Origin: Diphasiastrum complanatum
Lineage: Eukaryota > Streptophyta > Lycopodiopsida > Lycopodiales > Lycopodiaceae
Reading direction: 5' to 3'
DNA: 64,000 nucleotides
Assembly: GCA_029204225.1 (NCBI GenBank)
Contig: CM055110.1
Coordinates: forward strand, 15,965,306 to 16,029,305
Below the pieces are notes generated by a model. The model was not told the origin of the DNA. It saw nothing but the letters and a program-made list of their open reading frames with translations, and did no database searches. The position numbers were made by a program, and so were the translations under genes. Numbering within the stretch: position 1 is the first letter of the stretch; each line of letters begins with the position of its first letter. Positions 10,284 to 21,999 of this stretch are shown in pieces.

Positions 10284-12400
10284 AGGACGTCTGATTTTGG
10301 GTATCGAAATTTTTTTGAATTTGGATATCAAAAAATCACAAATTTTTCGAGTCGATTTCGTATCAAAAAATTCTGATTTTTGGTCAAAATTTTCCAACCC
10401 AATGGTAAAAGAGTCAATGCGGGTCAGGTCAAAATTTTTTGACTCTTGGTCGAGTCGGGTTGAAATTTTCTGACCCAATGGAAAAAATCCGACCCAAAGA
10501 GTGGTATTCTTTGGGTAACACTTAAGGAGCATGAGGGATTTTAATGGCTACATGTATCTCTGGAATTGGTTGTGATTCTGATCCCATAGTTAGATATAGG
10601 ATAGCCAAATAGTCTTTTTGACTTTTTGGGAAAAGTAGATCTAGATGCAAAAGATTCTTGGAAGAAAAGTCGGTGGTATAGGACATCAGTGATTCCCAAG
10701 GGGATTTCTTGGGTGAGAATGACTGATGGTTAGTAATTATTGAAATGGCCATACTAATAGTTAAATCCATTGGTTTTTTGTTTTGGGTATTTTGGGAAAT
10801 TAAGAGATATAGATCAATTTCAAATGGTATCTCATTATTTACAAAATTTGGAAGCCCTGAAATCTATTTCTCTATTATGTTAAACCTCTAGTTTTTAGAA
10901 ATTTCTTAAATACGAGACAATTGGATTGAGATTCATATAATTCCTTCCAATGTAGAACTTAGTTCCGAAGGACTGAAAAGTTATATGATATTGTACTTCC
11001 ATATATGATTTGTGAATATGGCTCAAAATCTATTGATGTTTTCAATTGATTTAGTGGAGTTTAGACTTTCTGAACACAAATGTTAATCTCTATTTGGTAG
11101 CTGATTTTTGAGATGTAATATTTCTATCACTCGGGATAAGATATTCTATGATTTTGAGGAAAAAGTCCGGTGTGTAATAGTATTGGATACTAATTACTGA
11201 CTTTTTCAAATCTTTGATATCTTATACGTTGTCTCCAAAGAAATTTTTTAATTGAAATAATGGAATTTCTTTTAAAAGGGAGAGAAGAAAAGATAGGAAT
11301 GAAACTTTCGACAAATTAGCCAGTTACATAGGTTTTTGAAAAAAAATCCAATATGTGTGCAAAGGTAGGACTATCCAGTTGAAATAGAGGAACTCTCTAA
11401 GTGATTACTTTGAATAATCTAGAACTAGAGGAGTTTTGGGATGTTGAACTGTGAGATATTCATGAATATGGGAAGTAGTGGTAAAGATTAAATTGATTCA
11501 CTGATTGTTACCAAGTACCATTTTGTTATGGATTGGATCAAAGGAATAAATGTTTAATCTTAATCTTATGTACACATATGTATGTATAAGTCGGCCTAAT
11601 CTTGATTTGTACGCTAAGATCTGAAGTAGGCTGATTGATTGAAGAAATTTTGTTAATTAGAGCTAGATGGTTGGAAAACTTGTGATGTGGAATTCTTCAC
11701 TTCAGAGATTTCCCAGATATGTTATAAACTCATGAGAAATAGAGTTTGCTTCTTGCTGAGTTGCAAGATTCTCAGTGAGTATATGTGAATAACATATGCG
11801 GATTATGGATATTTGCCAGTTTATAGCCTATGTTTATGTATATGAACATAGTTGTTATGATTGAAGAATCATAAATTGATATTTAATGGACATTAGAAGA
11901 TTATAAGGGAATGTGATGATTCTTAAGAGATGAGTAATTCTTGATCAAGTGGATGAGTCAAGGATTTATATATGTTATTTGAACTCTAAATTTCTTAAAT
12001 CCAATACATATTTGAGATTATGTACATCTCACAGGCATTTTCATTAAGTAATTGCTTAAGAGGAATTTGCTTACCTTTACCAATTGTAGTCAAGGAATTC
12101 TTGTGTACTGTTTCTAGTCTAAAATCTTTGGTTAATGAGGAGCAGTTAAGTCTATCATGATTGAATGGTTGCTATTTCCTTGCATATGTTGCTAGGAATA
12201 AAGTGCTTAACTCAAGAGAGTATCTGGGATACTCAGAACTGAGTTAGAATAATTTTTATCTTGATGGATCTCCTAGAGAATTTGGTAGGATGAATTGTTG
12301 TACCTAGTTTTTGAAAAAAATTCTAAGTGTATTGGTACCAAGAAGTATTTATGATAGGTATACAAGTAATTTTTTGGATCTTTAACTTTTGAACATTGAT
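10284..12400. other. AT-rich decayed sequence, probably old Ty3 interior
   Basis: No long frame or recognisable motif was found. 10290-10500 is a low-complexity patch with many TTTTT and CAAAA strings and repeated GACCC/GGGTC. The rest is AT-rich with stops in all frames. Because a chromovirus 3' end follows at 12.4-13.0 kb on the plus strand, the simplest reading is that this is the heavily mutated interior of the same element. Confidence 0.4.
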
Positions 12401-12995
12401 TTCCAATGTAAGATGACATTTCACCCGGTGATTCATGTAAATTGAGGCTAATGAAGGTGATGTTACTAGATTGGAGAGAATCAGCAGACCCAATAGGAAA
12501 ATTTATCTCTTAGTGTACTTCTAAAGGCAGATATAGTACTTCATTGCAGAGATAGATAATTTAAGAATTATTCCATTTCTAAATACTTATTTGATATTGA
12601 AGTCATACTAAGAATTGATTTTTAGGATAAATGTGAAAGTTAAAAGATTGATTTGTTAGCTTTTGAACTTGATCTGCATGATTGGTTGACTACTCATCCA
12701 GTGTATCATGTGAATTTACTGTATATGATTATGACAGTTGGATATATTGAAGATAATACCCATTTGGAGGACTTATCGTTCAATGTACCTTTGGACCCTG
12801 AAAGAGTACTCTGAATCAGAGATGAACAATTGAGAAATCATTCTATCTCTGAGTGCTTGATTAGGTTGGTTGGTCATGGAAAATGACCAGCCAACCTAAT
12901 TAGGTTAGATTGAGGATAATGATTCATGGGAAAGAGTTAAAAGCATACAAATTGGGTCTTCCCTAGTTACTCGTTCTGAGGACAAAATTGGTTTA
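12400..12995 (+). pseudogene. Ty3 chromovirus integrase tail remnant
   Basis: Frame pieces read FELDLHDWLTTHPVYHVNLL near 12660-12720 and VPLDPERVL followed by IRDEQLRNHSI near 12785-12845. These correspond to the sequence before and inside the C-terminal chromodomain-type tail of plant Ty3 integrases (HPVFHVS; ILDR with LRN). A related HPVIHVN occurs about 275 bp earlier, suggesting an internal duplication. The final GGGG-rich polypurine tract at 12993-13007 precedes an LTR, as expected for a pol 3' end. Confidence 0.6.
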
Positions 12996-13007
12996 AGGGG
13001 GGAAGAA

Positions 13008-13485
13008 TGTTACGTCCATGTTTAGTATAAGGGATTCGGAATAATTCATGACATGGATAGCCAATCACTCCAGTGTATGTGGTTATTAGTTATGCCTTGT
13101 CATTTCGAGCTTGGCCAGTAAAATAATTAATAATCATATGAGGGTCCAGACCTATAATTGGACATAGGAGCACTTGCATGGTGTTTGTCTACTAAAATGC
13201 AAGAATAGGAGGTCAATTGCTATTCAGGTTGCATGGGGATCCTAAGAGAAATATTCTCTCCTCATGGAAGAGAATATATACTAGTGGAAACTCGTCCATC
13301 TACCTATTGAATTTTCTGACCCCCAGGAGTCCCTCCTCTCTTGCATTCATTCACCATGGCATGGGAGTGAAGTGATTAGGGTATTGACTAGCCATTTCCT
13401 ATTAGTTGGGTGGCTTTGCTCCACAGATGTCCTTTTGGTTGTTTGCCATAGGATCTAGTCGGGTCTTCACTAGGAGATTCTTACA
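13008..13485 (+). repeat. Ty3 LTR flanked by PPT and PBS
   Basis: The repeat starts TGTTACGTCC right after a purine tract (ttaaggggggaagaa) and ends CTTACA one base before TGGTATCAAAGC. Those are the borders of a 478-bp LTR. It has pol-like sequence on its left and a primer-binding site on its right, so it is the shared LTR of two internal regions and not an ordinary 3' LTR. Confidence 0.72.
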
Positions 13486-13486
13486 G

Positions 13487-13498
13487 TGGTATCAAAGC
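13487..13498 (+). promoter_or_regulatory. tRNA-iMet-type primer-binding site
   Basis: TGGTATCAAAGC begins one base after the LTR end. It matches the initiator-Met tRNA 3' end with one variation (AAAG for AGAG) common in plant Ty3 elements. It shows that a second internal region starts here. Confidence 0.75.
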
Positions 13499-14340
13499 AA
13501 GGGTTTGGATCAATCGGAAGCTAGAGCTGCTTCTTGTCTTTTTCTAATTTTTTTGGTGGATTACTCCTTGCTTGTTACTTCCAGGTGGTGGAATTGATCT
13601 CCAAGTAGGTGGCTTCTCTGAATTTGGTGTACTTTCAGCCTTTTGATCATGACTATGGATTTTCTCCATAGATTTTGATGGAAATCAATGGATTTTTGAC
13701 GATTTTTTTTTTTAAAAAAATCACCTAGAATTGAAACTTTTGGCTTGGAATTTATCATTGCTATTGATCTAGTACATTTTTTAGATTGTACTTGTTGTTT
13801 TACAGTCATTATTGACTGGATATAATGATTGCATGTCGGTTGAAAATTCAAAAGGGTGCTTAAAGAGTGAATTTTAAATTTGGGGTTTTTGGACTAGAAA
13901 TGGGCTATAAGGACCATAATTGACTGAAATCAGAACTTATAGTGCTTGCATGTATTGGATTTATAGAGATTTGTGTTTGATTGCACTCAATTGTGGATTT
14001 GATCCACAAATTGGACTAAATTTGGAGATTTTCATAAAATTCATGGCCAATATTTTTCATGCATGTTTCCAAAGTGTAATGAAGCTTTCCTAAGACTTTC
14101 ATGAATTTTGGTCAGGTTTGGACAAAATGTCAAAAATTAGTGTATTTTTGAGGACTTTTGAGCATGAATACCTATCAAATGGTGGTCTGAACCTATTGGA
14201 TCTTGTTACAAGCCTAAAGAATTATGAATTGCCTTTGATTTGAGCCATCATGCATCCAATTTGGTTGTGTGAGGCTTAGGCACCATTACGTTGAAGTTTT
14301 GCTTGTTGAAGGAGTCACGAACGTCATCGAATTGCTTGTT
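13499..14340. other. Ty3 leader-like region, no gene
   Basis: The segment is AT-rich and holds no frame with retroelement motifs. It follows the primer-binding site and probably represents leader sequence of the second internal region. Near 14294-14356 the string GAAGTTTTGCTTGT occurs twice in a local duplication that ends at the copia Gag start. Confidence 0.45.
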
Positions 14341-14361
14341 GAAGTTTTGCTTGTCTAAGAT

Positions 14362-14600
14362 GGCTGGAGAGATCACGAATGTCATCGAGGCCAGGATGAT
14401 GGAGAAGCTCGAAGGATCGAATTACGCATTGTGGAAATGGATGATGAAGATGGTGTTGTAAGAAGAACGTTGTGGGAAATCATATCAGGCGATAAGTGAG
14501 AACCTCTACAGGATGTTGATGGAGAATTGGCCGATCTAGAAGTGGCCCGAAACTATCAAACAAGGTAGAGAAAGGCATTAGTAACCATCTACTTGTCCTT
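14362..14600 (+). pseudogene. Ty1/copia Gag N-terminal fragment
   Basis: An ATG at 14360 opens MAGEITNVIEARMMEKLEG, then SNYALWKWMMKMVL and a stop. The GSNY-x2-WK pattern is the start of copia-type Gag (UBN2 family). The frame decays after about 35 codons, and within 150 bp the sequence switches to the C-terminal half of copia RT, so nearly the whole Gag-Pol has been deleted. Confidence 0.65.
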
Positions 14601-14604
14601 AGGG

Positions 14605-15260
14605 GAGATACCAACGACTCAGGTACAGGACGCGCAATTTGTGCCAGACCCGATCTAGCCTTCTCTGTTTACGCCTTAAGCCAATTCTCTTCCAATCTTG
14701 GCATGGCACATTGGCAAATGGCAAAACGAATCCTACAGTATCTGAAAGGTATCCAGAATATGGGACTAACCTACAGAGCAGAAAATGAAAGAAAAGAATT
14801 CGAGCTGCACCACTACAGTGATGCAAGCTGGACGAGCTGCAAAGATGACAACAAGTCCGTAACTGGAGGATGTACCATAGCGTGCGGAGCTGCAATCTGT
14901 TGGATATGCAAAAAGCAAACCTTGGTAGGCCAGTCTTCTTGCGAAGCTGAATACGTCGCAGCTTCAAAGGTGGCTAATGAGATAGTGTGGTTACAGATGA
15001 TGTTGGATGCAATCGGGATACCACAAGGAGGACCATGCACGATGATGATGGACTCTCAGAGTGTCATTTATCTGTCCCAGGATCCTGTCTTCCATTCAAA
15101 GACAAAACACATACCTCTGAAGTACCATCACATTCGAGATTTAATCTCAAAAGGAGAGCTCCAGATCCAATACATAAAATCTGAAGACATGATTGCAGAT
15201 CTACTCGCAAAGCTCTTGACAAGCCACTCTTTGCCAAGCAAAGAAAGGCAATTGGATTAA
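14605..15260 (+). pseudogene. Ty1/copia RT end and RNase H
   Basis: Starting near 14635 the frame reads ARPDLAFSVYALSQFSSN and then 185 codons (14703-15260) with AKRILQYLKGIQN, HHYSDASWTSCKDDNKSVTG, CEAEYVAASKVANEIVWL, DSQSVIYLSQDPVFHSKTKH and MIADLLAKLL. This is the standard C-terminus of copia RT plus RNase H, with the RNase H acidic residues (YSDAS, CEAE, MDSQS) in place. It is in good condition, so the deletion that removed the upstream domains may be recent, or the fragment may have moved recently. A polypurine tract and LTR start follow at 15281. Confidence 0.92.
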
Positions 15261-15291
15261 ACATACAAAGTTACAAGGTTCAAGAGGGAGT

Positions 15292-15970
15292 GTCAAAAAT
15301 GGTGAACTCCTACATCTTTGCCACGATGCGAAAGTCAACGTGCCTTGACTCAAAGGTCGAACGATTCGTGAAGATCAAACAATTTGCGAAAGTCAATGTG
15401 CCTCTAGGAAGAACGAACGACGAACGATTTGCGAACCATTCGCGAAAATCAAACATGCAAAAACCGCAAAGCAACGCAAAACGAAAAGAAACGAAAGGAA
15501 ATCTTTTGCACTGCCAGCTAGCAGCTCAACGAGCTTGGAGTCTTAAACTTCACGCCCAGCTGAAACGGGTAGTAACAACGGAGAGTAACTGATTAGTTGA
15601 TTATCGTTAACTACTCTTGTGATTCTCTGTTTAGCTATCTTGTAAACTCCACATAGTGGAAATATAAACTATTCTTCTGGATCATAATAGACACAATGAG
15701 ACATAGAGAGTAGAGCAGAAAAAAAAAAAAGAGAAACGAAACAGCTGTGCATGAAAGTCTGCCAACGAGCAGAACACAACGAAAGAGTAGAGTGTCAGGC
15801 AGCCAACGAACAAGACACTGACCATCTCGCTCTACAAATTAGATTGATAATTTGATTGCTCTATTTCGTGCATCTCCTTGTCTACCGTTGTCTTGATTGC
15901 TAAAATGGAATTTGTTTTGTGATGTGTAGTTGCGTGTCTAGATTCCTGTGACCTTCCGCACAAAAGAAAA
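15292..15970 (+). repeat. Ty1/copia 3' LTR (right end approximate)
   Basis: After the purine tract TCAAGAGGGAG (15281-15291) the sequence begins TGTCAAAAATGG, a typical LTR start. It contains the phrase CGAA(C/A)GATT(C/T)G(C/T)GAA several times near 15360-15450. Near 15660-15730 it has a promoter- and poly(A)-like AT-rich stretch. No second copy is in the window, so the right end, set where a CA occurs near the copia-like TCCGCACA, is uncertain. Confidence 0.6.
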
Positions 15971-16252
15971 TTCAAAGAAACAAAATCGTTTGCGACAACA
16001 AAACAAAATCGTTTGCGACATGAAACTTGTGGAGGAGGTCTCTATGTATATCCACAAGCTGGTGAATCCAATTTTACAATACTTTGGATTCCAGCTCTTA
16101 CAACTGAGTGAACCCCAATCTATAAATATTTGGGATCCACCTCTTACTTGATAATAGGAGGCCTCTTTATTAAAAATCATAACTTAAGTTGGGAGAGTCT
16201 AAGTTACTAGCTCCCACATGGTTCTCCATCCACACATTTTTGCCTGGATTTG

Positions 16253-17527
16253 TCTCGGTGTCTAGGATTGGATGAAACATATGACATGCAAGATGGAGCC
16301 CGTTCAAAGATACTGGACCATTATTGGGAATGTCGAAAAGTGGTCCATTTGTTGTGCCCAAAATTGGCGCTCCTTCCGGCACGAAGGACATTTTTAGGCA
16401 AACGATGTCCGAATTGAGCTGCCATTGGTCCAGTGGGTTCGTGCCAAGCCCACAAACTTGTGGCCACCTTTCATCCGAGGTTTTGACATCTCTAGCACGA
16501 ATCCGACCAGTTTTCGGTCCGACAGGCCTAGGTTTCCTATATTATGGCTCAGATGCACATTTCTCTGTGAGTACGGAACTGTTTGGAGCCCGGTTTGTTG
16601 TTGCAGGTTTGTCTCGGTGTGCAACACTAGACAGAATAGACAACATGCAAAATGGAGCCCATTTGCCAATATCGGACCACTTCATGAAAATGCTGAAAAG
16701 TAGTATATTCTTGTGCCCTAATGGCACTCCATCCAAGACGAAGGACATTTTCAGAAAAATGACATCCAAGTTGAGCTGCATCTGGTCTAGTGGGTTTGTG
16801 CCCATGAACCTGTGGCCACTTTTCGTCCGAGGTTCTGACATCTCTAGCAAGAATCCGACCAGTCCTCGGTCCGTGACAGGCCTAGGTTCCTTATATTGTT
16901 TTTAGGGTTTATGGCTTGGACGCATGTTTCTCTATGAGTACGAAACCATTTGGATCTCGGTTTGTTGCTGCGGGTTTGTCTCGATGTGCAACACTGGACA
17001 GAATAGACAACATGCAAAATAGAGCCCGTTCGGCAATATTAGACCACTTCTTGGGAATGCCGAAGTAGTCCATTCTTGTGTCTCAATGGTGCTCCATCCA
17101 GCACAAAGGACGTTTTCATAAAAACAACGTCCAAGTTGAGTTGCACATGGTCCAGTGGATTCGTGCCAAGCCCACGAACCTGTGACCAGCTTTCGTCCAA
17201 GGTTTTGACATGTCTAGCACGAATCCGACCAATTTTCGGTTCGACAGACCTAGGTTTCTTATATTGCTTTTAGAATTTATGGCTTGGAAGCACGTTTATC
17301 TGTAAATACGAAACTGTTTGGAGCCCGGTTTGTTGTTGCGGGTTCATCTCGGCATGCATCACTGGATGGAACACACAACATGCAAAAGAGAGCCCTTTGA
17401 CGATATCGGACCACTTTTTTGGAATGCCAAAAAGTAGTCTATTCTTGTGCCCTAATGGTGTTCCATTCGGCACGAAGGACGTTATCAGAAAAAACGACGT
17501 CCAAGTTGAGCTGCACTTGGTCCAGTG
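16253..17527 (+). repeat. Tandem repeat array, units of about 360-367 bp
   Basis: Equivalent landmarks (GAAAAGTGGTCC and variants) occur at 16335, 16695, 17062 and 17429, giving spacings of 360, 367 and 367 bp. Each unit also has GACAT(C/G)TCTAGCA(C/A)GAATCC and a CTCGGTGTGCAACACTGGACAGAATAG-like stretch. The first and last units are partial. Long frames through the array are fortuitous, because they follow the unit length being nearly divisible by three. It is satellite-like, or the repeated part of an unknown element. Confidence 0.9.
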
Positions 17528-17822
17528 GGTACGTTTTAGGTTATAGGTGAAGAAGAAAAAGAAGAGGAGGAGGAGGATGAGGAGGAGGAAGATGATGAGG
17601 ATGATCAGGAGGAGGAGAAAGAAGAAGAAGAAGAAGAAGAAGAAGATGATGAGAGGACTTACATTTGTCTTGCTTCTTCTTGCTCTTGCTCTTGCTCTTG
17701 CTCTTGCTCTTGCTTCCTCTTGCTTGTCCTTTCGTGCTGACTGGTTTTTCTCTCTTTCTCTTGAAAAAACACATCTATTCAAAGCTGGAAAGACATATTT
17801 AGATCCCTGAAAGTGGGGTGCC
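17528..17822 (+). repeat. Repeat A, left copy (GA-rich then CTTGCT-rich)
   Basis: ACGTTTTAGGTTATAGGTG starts a block of GAA/GAG/GAT triplets, then CTTGCTCTTGCT repeats, then a 100-bp unique part that ends GGGGTGCCCTA. The same block recurs at 26623-26889. Frames here (poly-Glu or poly-Lys on one strand, poly-Ser or poly-Leu on the other) are simple-sequence translations. Confidence 0.85.
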
Positions 17823-18606
<784 letters not shown>

Positions 18607-18635
18607 GTGAGGGAGAGGAGAGGGAGGGAGAGAGA

Positions 18636-18838
18636 TGTTGAATAGGGGAGGTGGAGGCTGGGGGAGAAACCAATATGTTGAATAGGGGAGGTGAAGGCTG
18701 GGGGAGGAACCAATATGTATGTATGGGGAGGTAGGGAGGGCCCCCCATACATGCATCCTCCTCCCCACTTTTTAGTTCAAAAAATGTGTATGCATGGGTG
18801 AGGGGAGGAGGATGCATGGTCCCCTCACCCATGCATAC
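18636..18838. repeat. 40-bp tandem repeat followed by overlapping inverted repeats
   Basis: TGTTGAATAGGGGAGGTG begins two 40-bp units at 18636 and 18676. Next, CATGCATCCTCCTCCCC (18750-18766) is perfectly complementary to 18802-18818, and GTATGCATGGGTGAGGGG (18788-18805) is perfectly complementary to 18821-18838. The two hairpins share bases 18802-18805, so only one can form at a time. Confidence 0.85.
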
Positions 18839-18886
18839 AAAAGTGTATGTAAGTTTAACTATATAAATAGATATGCATATACATAT

Positions 18887-18887
<1 letters not shown>

Positions 18888-18983
<96 letters not shown>
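18888..18983. repeat. (CA)n tract at the left pseudo-LTR start
   Basis: Ninety-six bases of uninterrupted CA end exactly where the 1.28-kb direct repeat begins (TTTACAATTTCATTATATC). A shorter (CA)n of about 34 bp stands at the same place in the second copy (24613-24646). Confidence 0.97.
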
Positions 18984-18984
<1 letters not shown>

Positions 18985-20266
18985 TTACAATTTCATTATA
19001 TCTTTTTTACTATGCTAATAGTCATAAAATTGCACTAATAGTATGTTATCCTTGATGACAACAAGACTATGCAAAAAAGGAAGGCTACTGGAATACGGTG
19101 AAAAATGTTGCCAGAGTGGCAAAAGGAAGAATTTTGAGAAGTATTAAAACACTGATGTCTGTGATGACAAAAATAAAATATCGGCTGAACTTATAGTTGG
19201 ATGTTATTTTCAGAACTATGTCATTGAATGACTCCCAATAGATTATAGAGATATTTGAGACTTCTAGACATTTTGTATCTACGAGTTGTTTAAGATGTTC
19301 TGATTATTGTAGTAATGTATATCTCAAAAAATCTTAATGATGTCTATTTTGACTTTGATGTAATGGACTTCAATTCTAATACTATCATTCACTACTGATA
19401 CGTGAAACAGTTACTAATGATAGTAACTACATACGTGGGTGACGTGTGGGACATTTTTTTGGTTTAATTTCACTTTCCTTTGTGATGTTTTCCTACTTGG
19501 TCCTTTCCTTGGTCTCAGTTGTTTCTTTGCTTTCTAAACGTTTTGTTGTCATGTTGAGTGGTTTGGCTTGGGTTGTTTTCTTATTATTGTTGTTGTTTTC
19601 TTTTTTCCTTGTGTTGCTGGTTAGAAGTTTAGTTGGGTGGGTGTGCTGTTGATTGGTTTAGTTGTTTTGCCCTCTCTTTTTTCTCTCCTTCACTGTGTTG
19701 TAGGTGTGGCGCACTGCCTGCTTCGCTGGTTGTGTAGTTTTTGGTTAGCACTCGATGTTTGCTTCTAGAATTTTCTTCTCCATCTCTGTGTTGCTTCAGC
19801 TTGGATTGGCAGTATTGGTTTGCCTTTTGTGGATGGGCTGGCTTGGCAGTTTTTTGGAGGACTTTTCGTGGCGCTCTTCCTTTGCTTTGGCTGTGTTTGC
19901 CGCTGTGGACTGCATTTGGTGATGGCTTTGCCTTTATATTCTGCTCCTCTGCTTGGCTTCATTGGTGGTTGCTGCCTGGTTTGCTCGTGTTACTTGCTAT
20001 CAGTTGGTGTGCGGATCTGCCTTTTCTCTATGGCTTTGCATAAGGTGTGTCCTTGCTGTTGGTTTTGTGTTTCAGTTCTTGATCTTTTGTTTGTTTCTTT
20101 GTGTTTGTATTCTCTCCTCTTCTACTTCTTGTTTAGTTTGATTGTTTTTTCGTTGGTTTGTGGTGGTTTTTTTTTGGTGGGCTTGATAGCTTTTTGGTCT
20201 GGGTTTTGAGTTTGTTTTGGTCTTTAATGTTGTTTGGTTGCTTTTTTGTTGACTGGTTCTGGTTTT
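18984..20266 (+). repeat. Left pseudo-LTR (about 1.28 kb)
   Basis: It shares most bases with 24647-25935, starting TTTACAATTTCATTATATC and ending at TTGACTGGTTCTGGTTTT. Its second half is strongly skewed to T and G on the plus strand. Frames through it (hydrophobic Phe/Leu/Val/Cys readings) are composition artefacts and show many indels between the two copies. Confidence 0.88.
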
Positions 20267-21013
20267 TTGGGCTGTCCTTTTCTGTGCTTTTGTGGTAGTT
20301 GCTTTTGGCTTGGTTTCTTTTTTTCGTTTTCTGGTTTTGCTTTATGCTTTGGTTTCTTTGCTTATGTTGTAGGTTTGTCTTGCTTTTTGGTTTTATGTTT
20401 CTTTCTTGAACTGTGTTTCTCTGTGGCATTTCCTTGGGTTTCTTGGCTTGCCCTGTCTTTTTCTTTTTGGTTGGTGGTGTTTGTCTTGGCTTGTGCTGTT
20501 TTGCTTAGTTATCTTCTTTTTTCTGGTTTTTAACGGTTTTTTTTTTGTTTTGGTTGCTTGTGTTAGGTTTCTTACTTTTTTGTTCATGATTTAGCATGTT
20601 CTTTGGTTGTTTTTTACTTGTTTGGTCATTTGTCTGTTATTTCTTGTTATGTTTTTTGTCTAGTATGCTTATGGGTCATTCTTAGTAGCTTCTTGAGTTA
20701 TTTTCGTTTGTGTCTCAGTGTTCTTAGCTGGCTTACCTTTTTCCCTTCTGTTTGCCTGAATTTTTTCAATGACAACTTCTTTTGTTCTTTTCTTTATTTA
20801 GTTCAGTCAGAGTTTGTTTTGTTCTCGTTTTGTTCGGTACTCACTCTATTTACTATTTTTTTGTATGTTTTTGTTTCCTGTAGGTTTCGGGTTATTTTTG
20901 TACTGCCTTTTTGGTTACTTTTTCACTGTTTTCTACTTCTTTTTTACAGATAGCATTAGATTTTTAGCTGCTTCTTTTCTTTTTAGGCTAAAGATCTTGA
21001 TGGGTTTAGACTA
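20267..21013 (+). other. T/G-rich body region of the Penelope-like element
   Basis: The plus strand has long runs of TTTG, CTTT and TGTT with few A residues, continuing the skew of the pseudo-LTR. It contains no recognisable protein. The skew fades near 20950, where A becomes frequent again. Confidence 0.6.
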
Positions 21014-21885
21014 TTTTGGTTTGCAACTTTGACTTATTTTTAATCTACCTATGTATGTTGCCTTTTATGTCATGATTATTTTCTGAGGAATTTTGTAATA
21101 CTTGATGTTCTTCTATTTTTTCTGGGTAACGTAATCTTTTAACTTTCTTACAGTCAGTTGACACGTTATTACAGATTGAGTTATCTCATTTTTTATGGAT
21201 AGCATAAGATATTTAGCTGATTCTGGAGAAAACCAGTTAGCTCCTACTTTTTTACGGACAACATAAGTAATTTAGCTGATGCTTACATTTATAGGCAATA
21301 TAATGGCAGAGCATTATGGGTATATACAAGTTTGGTATGCAACTTAGACATATAAGAAAGCTACCTACATATGTTGCCTTAAATGACATGGATAATTACT
21401 GTGGTATACTGTAATACTTGGTGTTCTTCTATTTTTTTTGGGTAACGTAATCTTTTAAACTGCTTACAGTTAGTTGATATGTTATTACTGATAGAGTTAT
21501 CTCCTACTTTTTTATGGATAGCAAAAATATATATAGCTAATTTTGAAAAAAACCACTTTTCTCATTTTTTTACGGATAGCACAAGAAATTTAGCTGATTC
21601 TTACATTTATAGACAATGTAATGGTAGATCATGATGGGAATATACAAGTTTGGTATGCAACTTTGACATATAAGAAAGCTACCTATGTATGTTGCCTTAA
21701 ATGACATGGATAATAACTATGGTATACTGTAATACTTGGTGTACTGCTTTTTTTTCTAGGTAACGTAAACTTTTAAATTGCTTACAGTCAATTGATACGT
21801 TATTACAGAGAGAGTATGTGTTATGGCTGAAATTGACTTGTTTGGGCATAAGAGTGGTTCGACATGATGGTTTATATACAAGTCT
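21014..21885 (+). repeat. Tandem repeat, units of about 318 bp, upstream of the RT ORF
   Basis: The sentence TTTGGT(T/A)TGCAACTT(T/A)GAC starts at 21014, 21331 and 21649 (periods 317 and 318). Each unit continues with ATGTTGCCTT, TGTAATACTTG(A/G)TGTTCTTC and GGGTAACGTAA(T/A)CTTTTA. The third copy is shorter and loses similarity near 21885. It lies just before the Penelope-like ORF, where a promoter or leader would be. Confidence 0.85.
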
Positions 21886-21999
21886 AATATGCATATATGA
21901 CAGAAAAAATGTGGGTTTCTTCTTAACCACTTGGATCAAGTATTACCAGGTGATTCTCTGAAAAGTAAACTTTTTACTTGTTTAACCTAGCTTTCCAAC

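Noticed and set aside
16324-17273. Frames of 65-193 codons on both strands in the 360-bp array
   Set aside because: They follow the tandem unit, overlap on both strands and have no family motif.
19446-21032. A series of Phe/Leu/Val/Cys-rich frames that look like membrane proteins
   Set aside because: They arise from the T/G-rich composition. The frames differ by indels between the two pseudo-LTR copies, so no protein is conserved.
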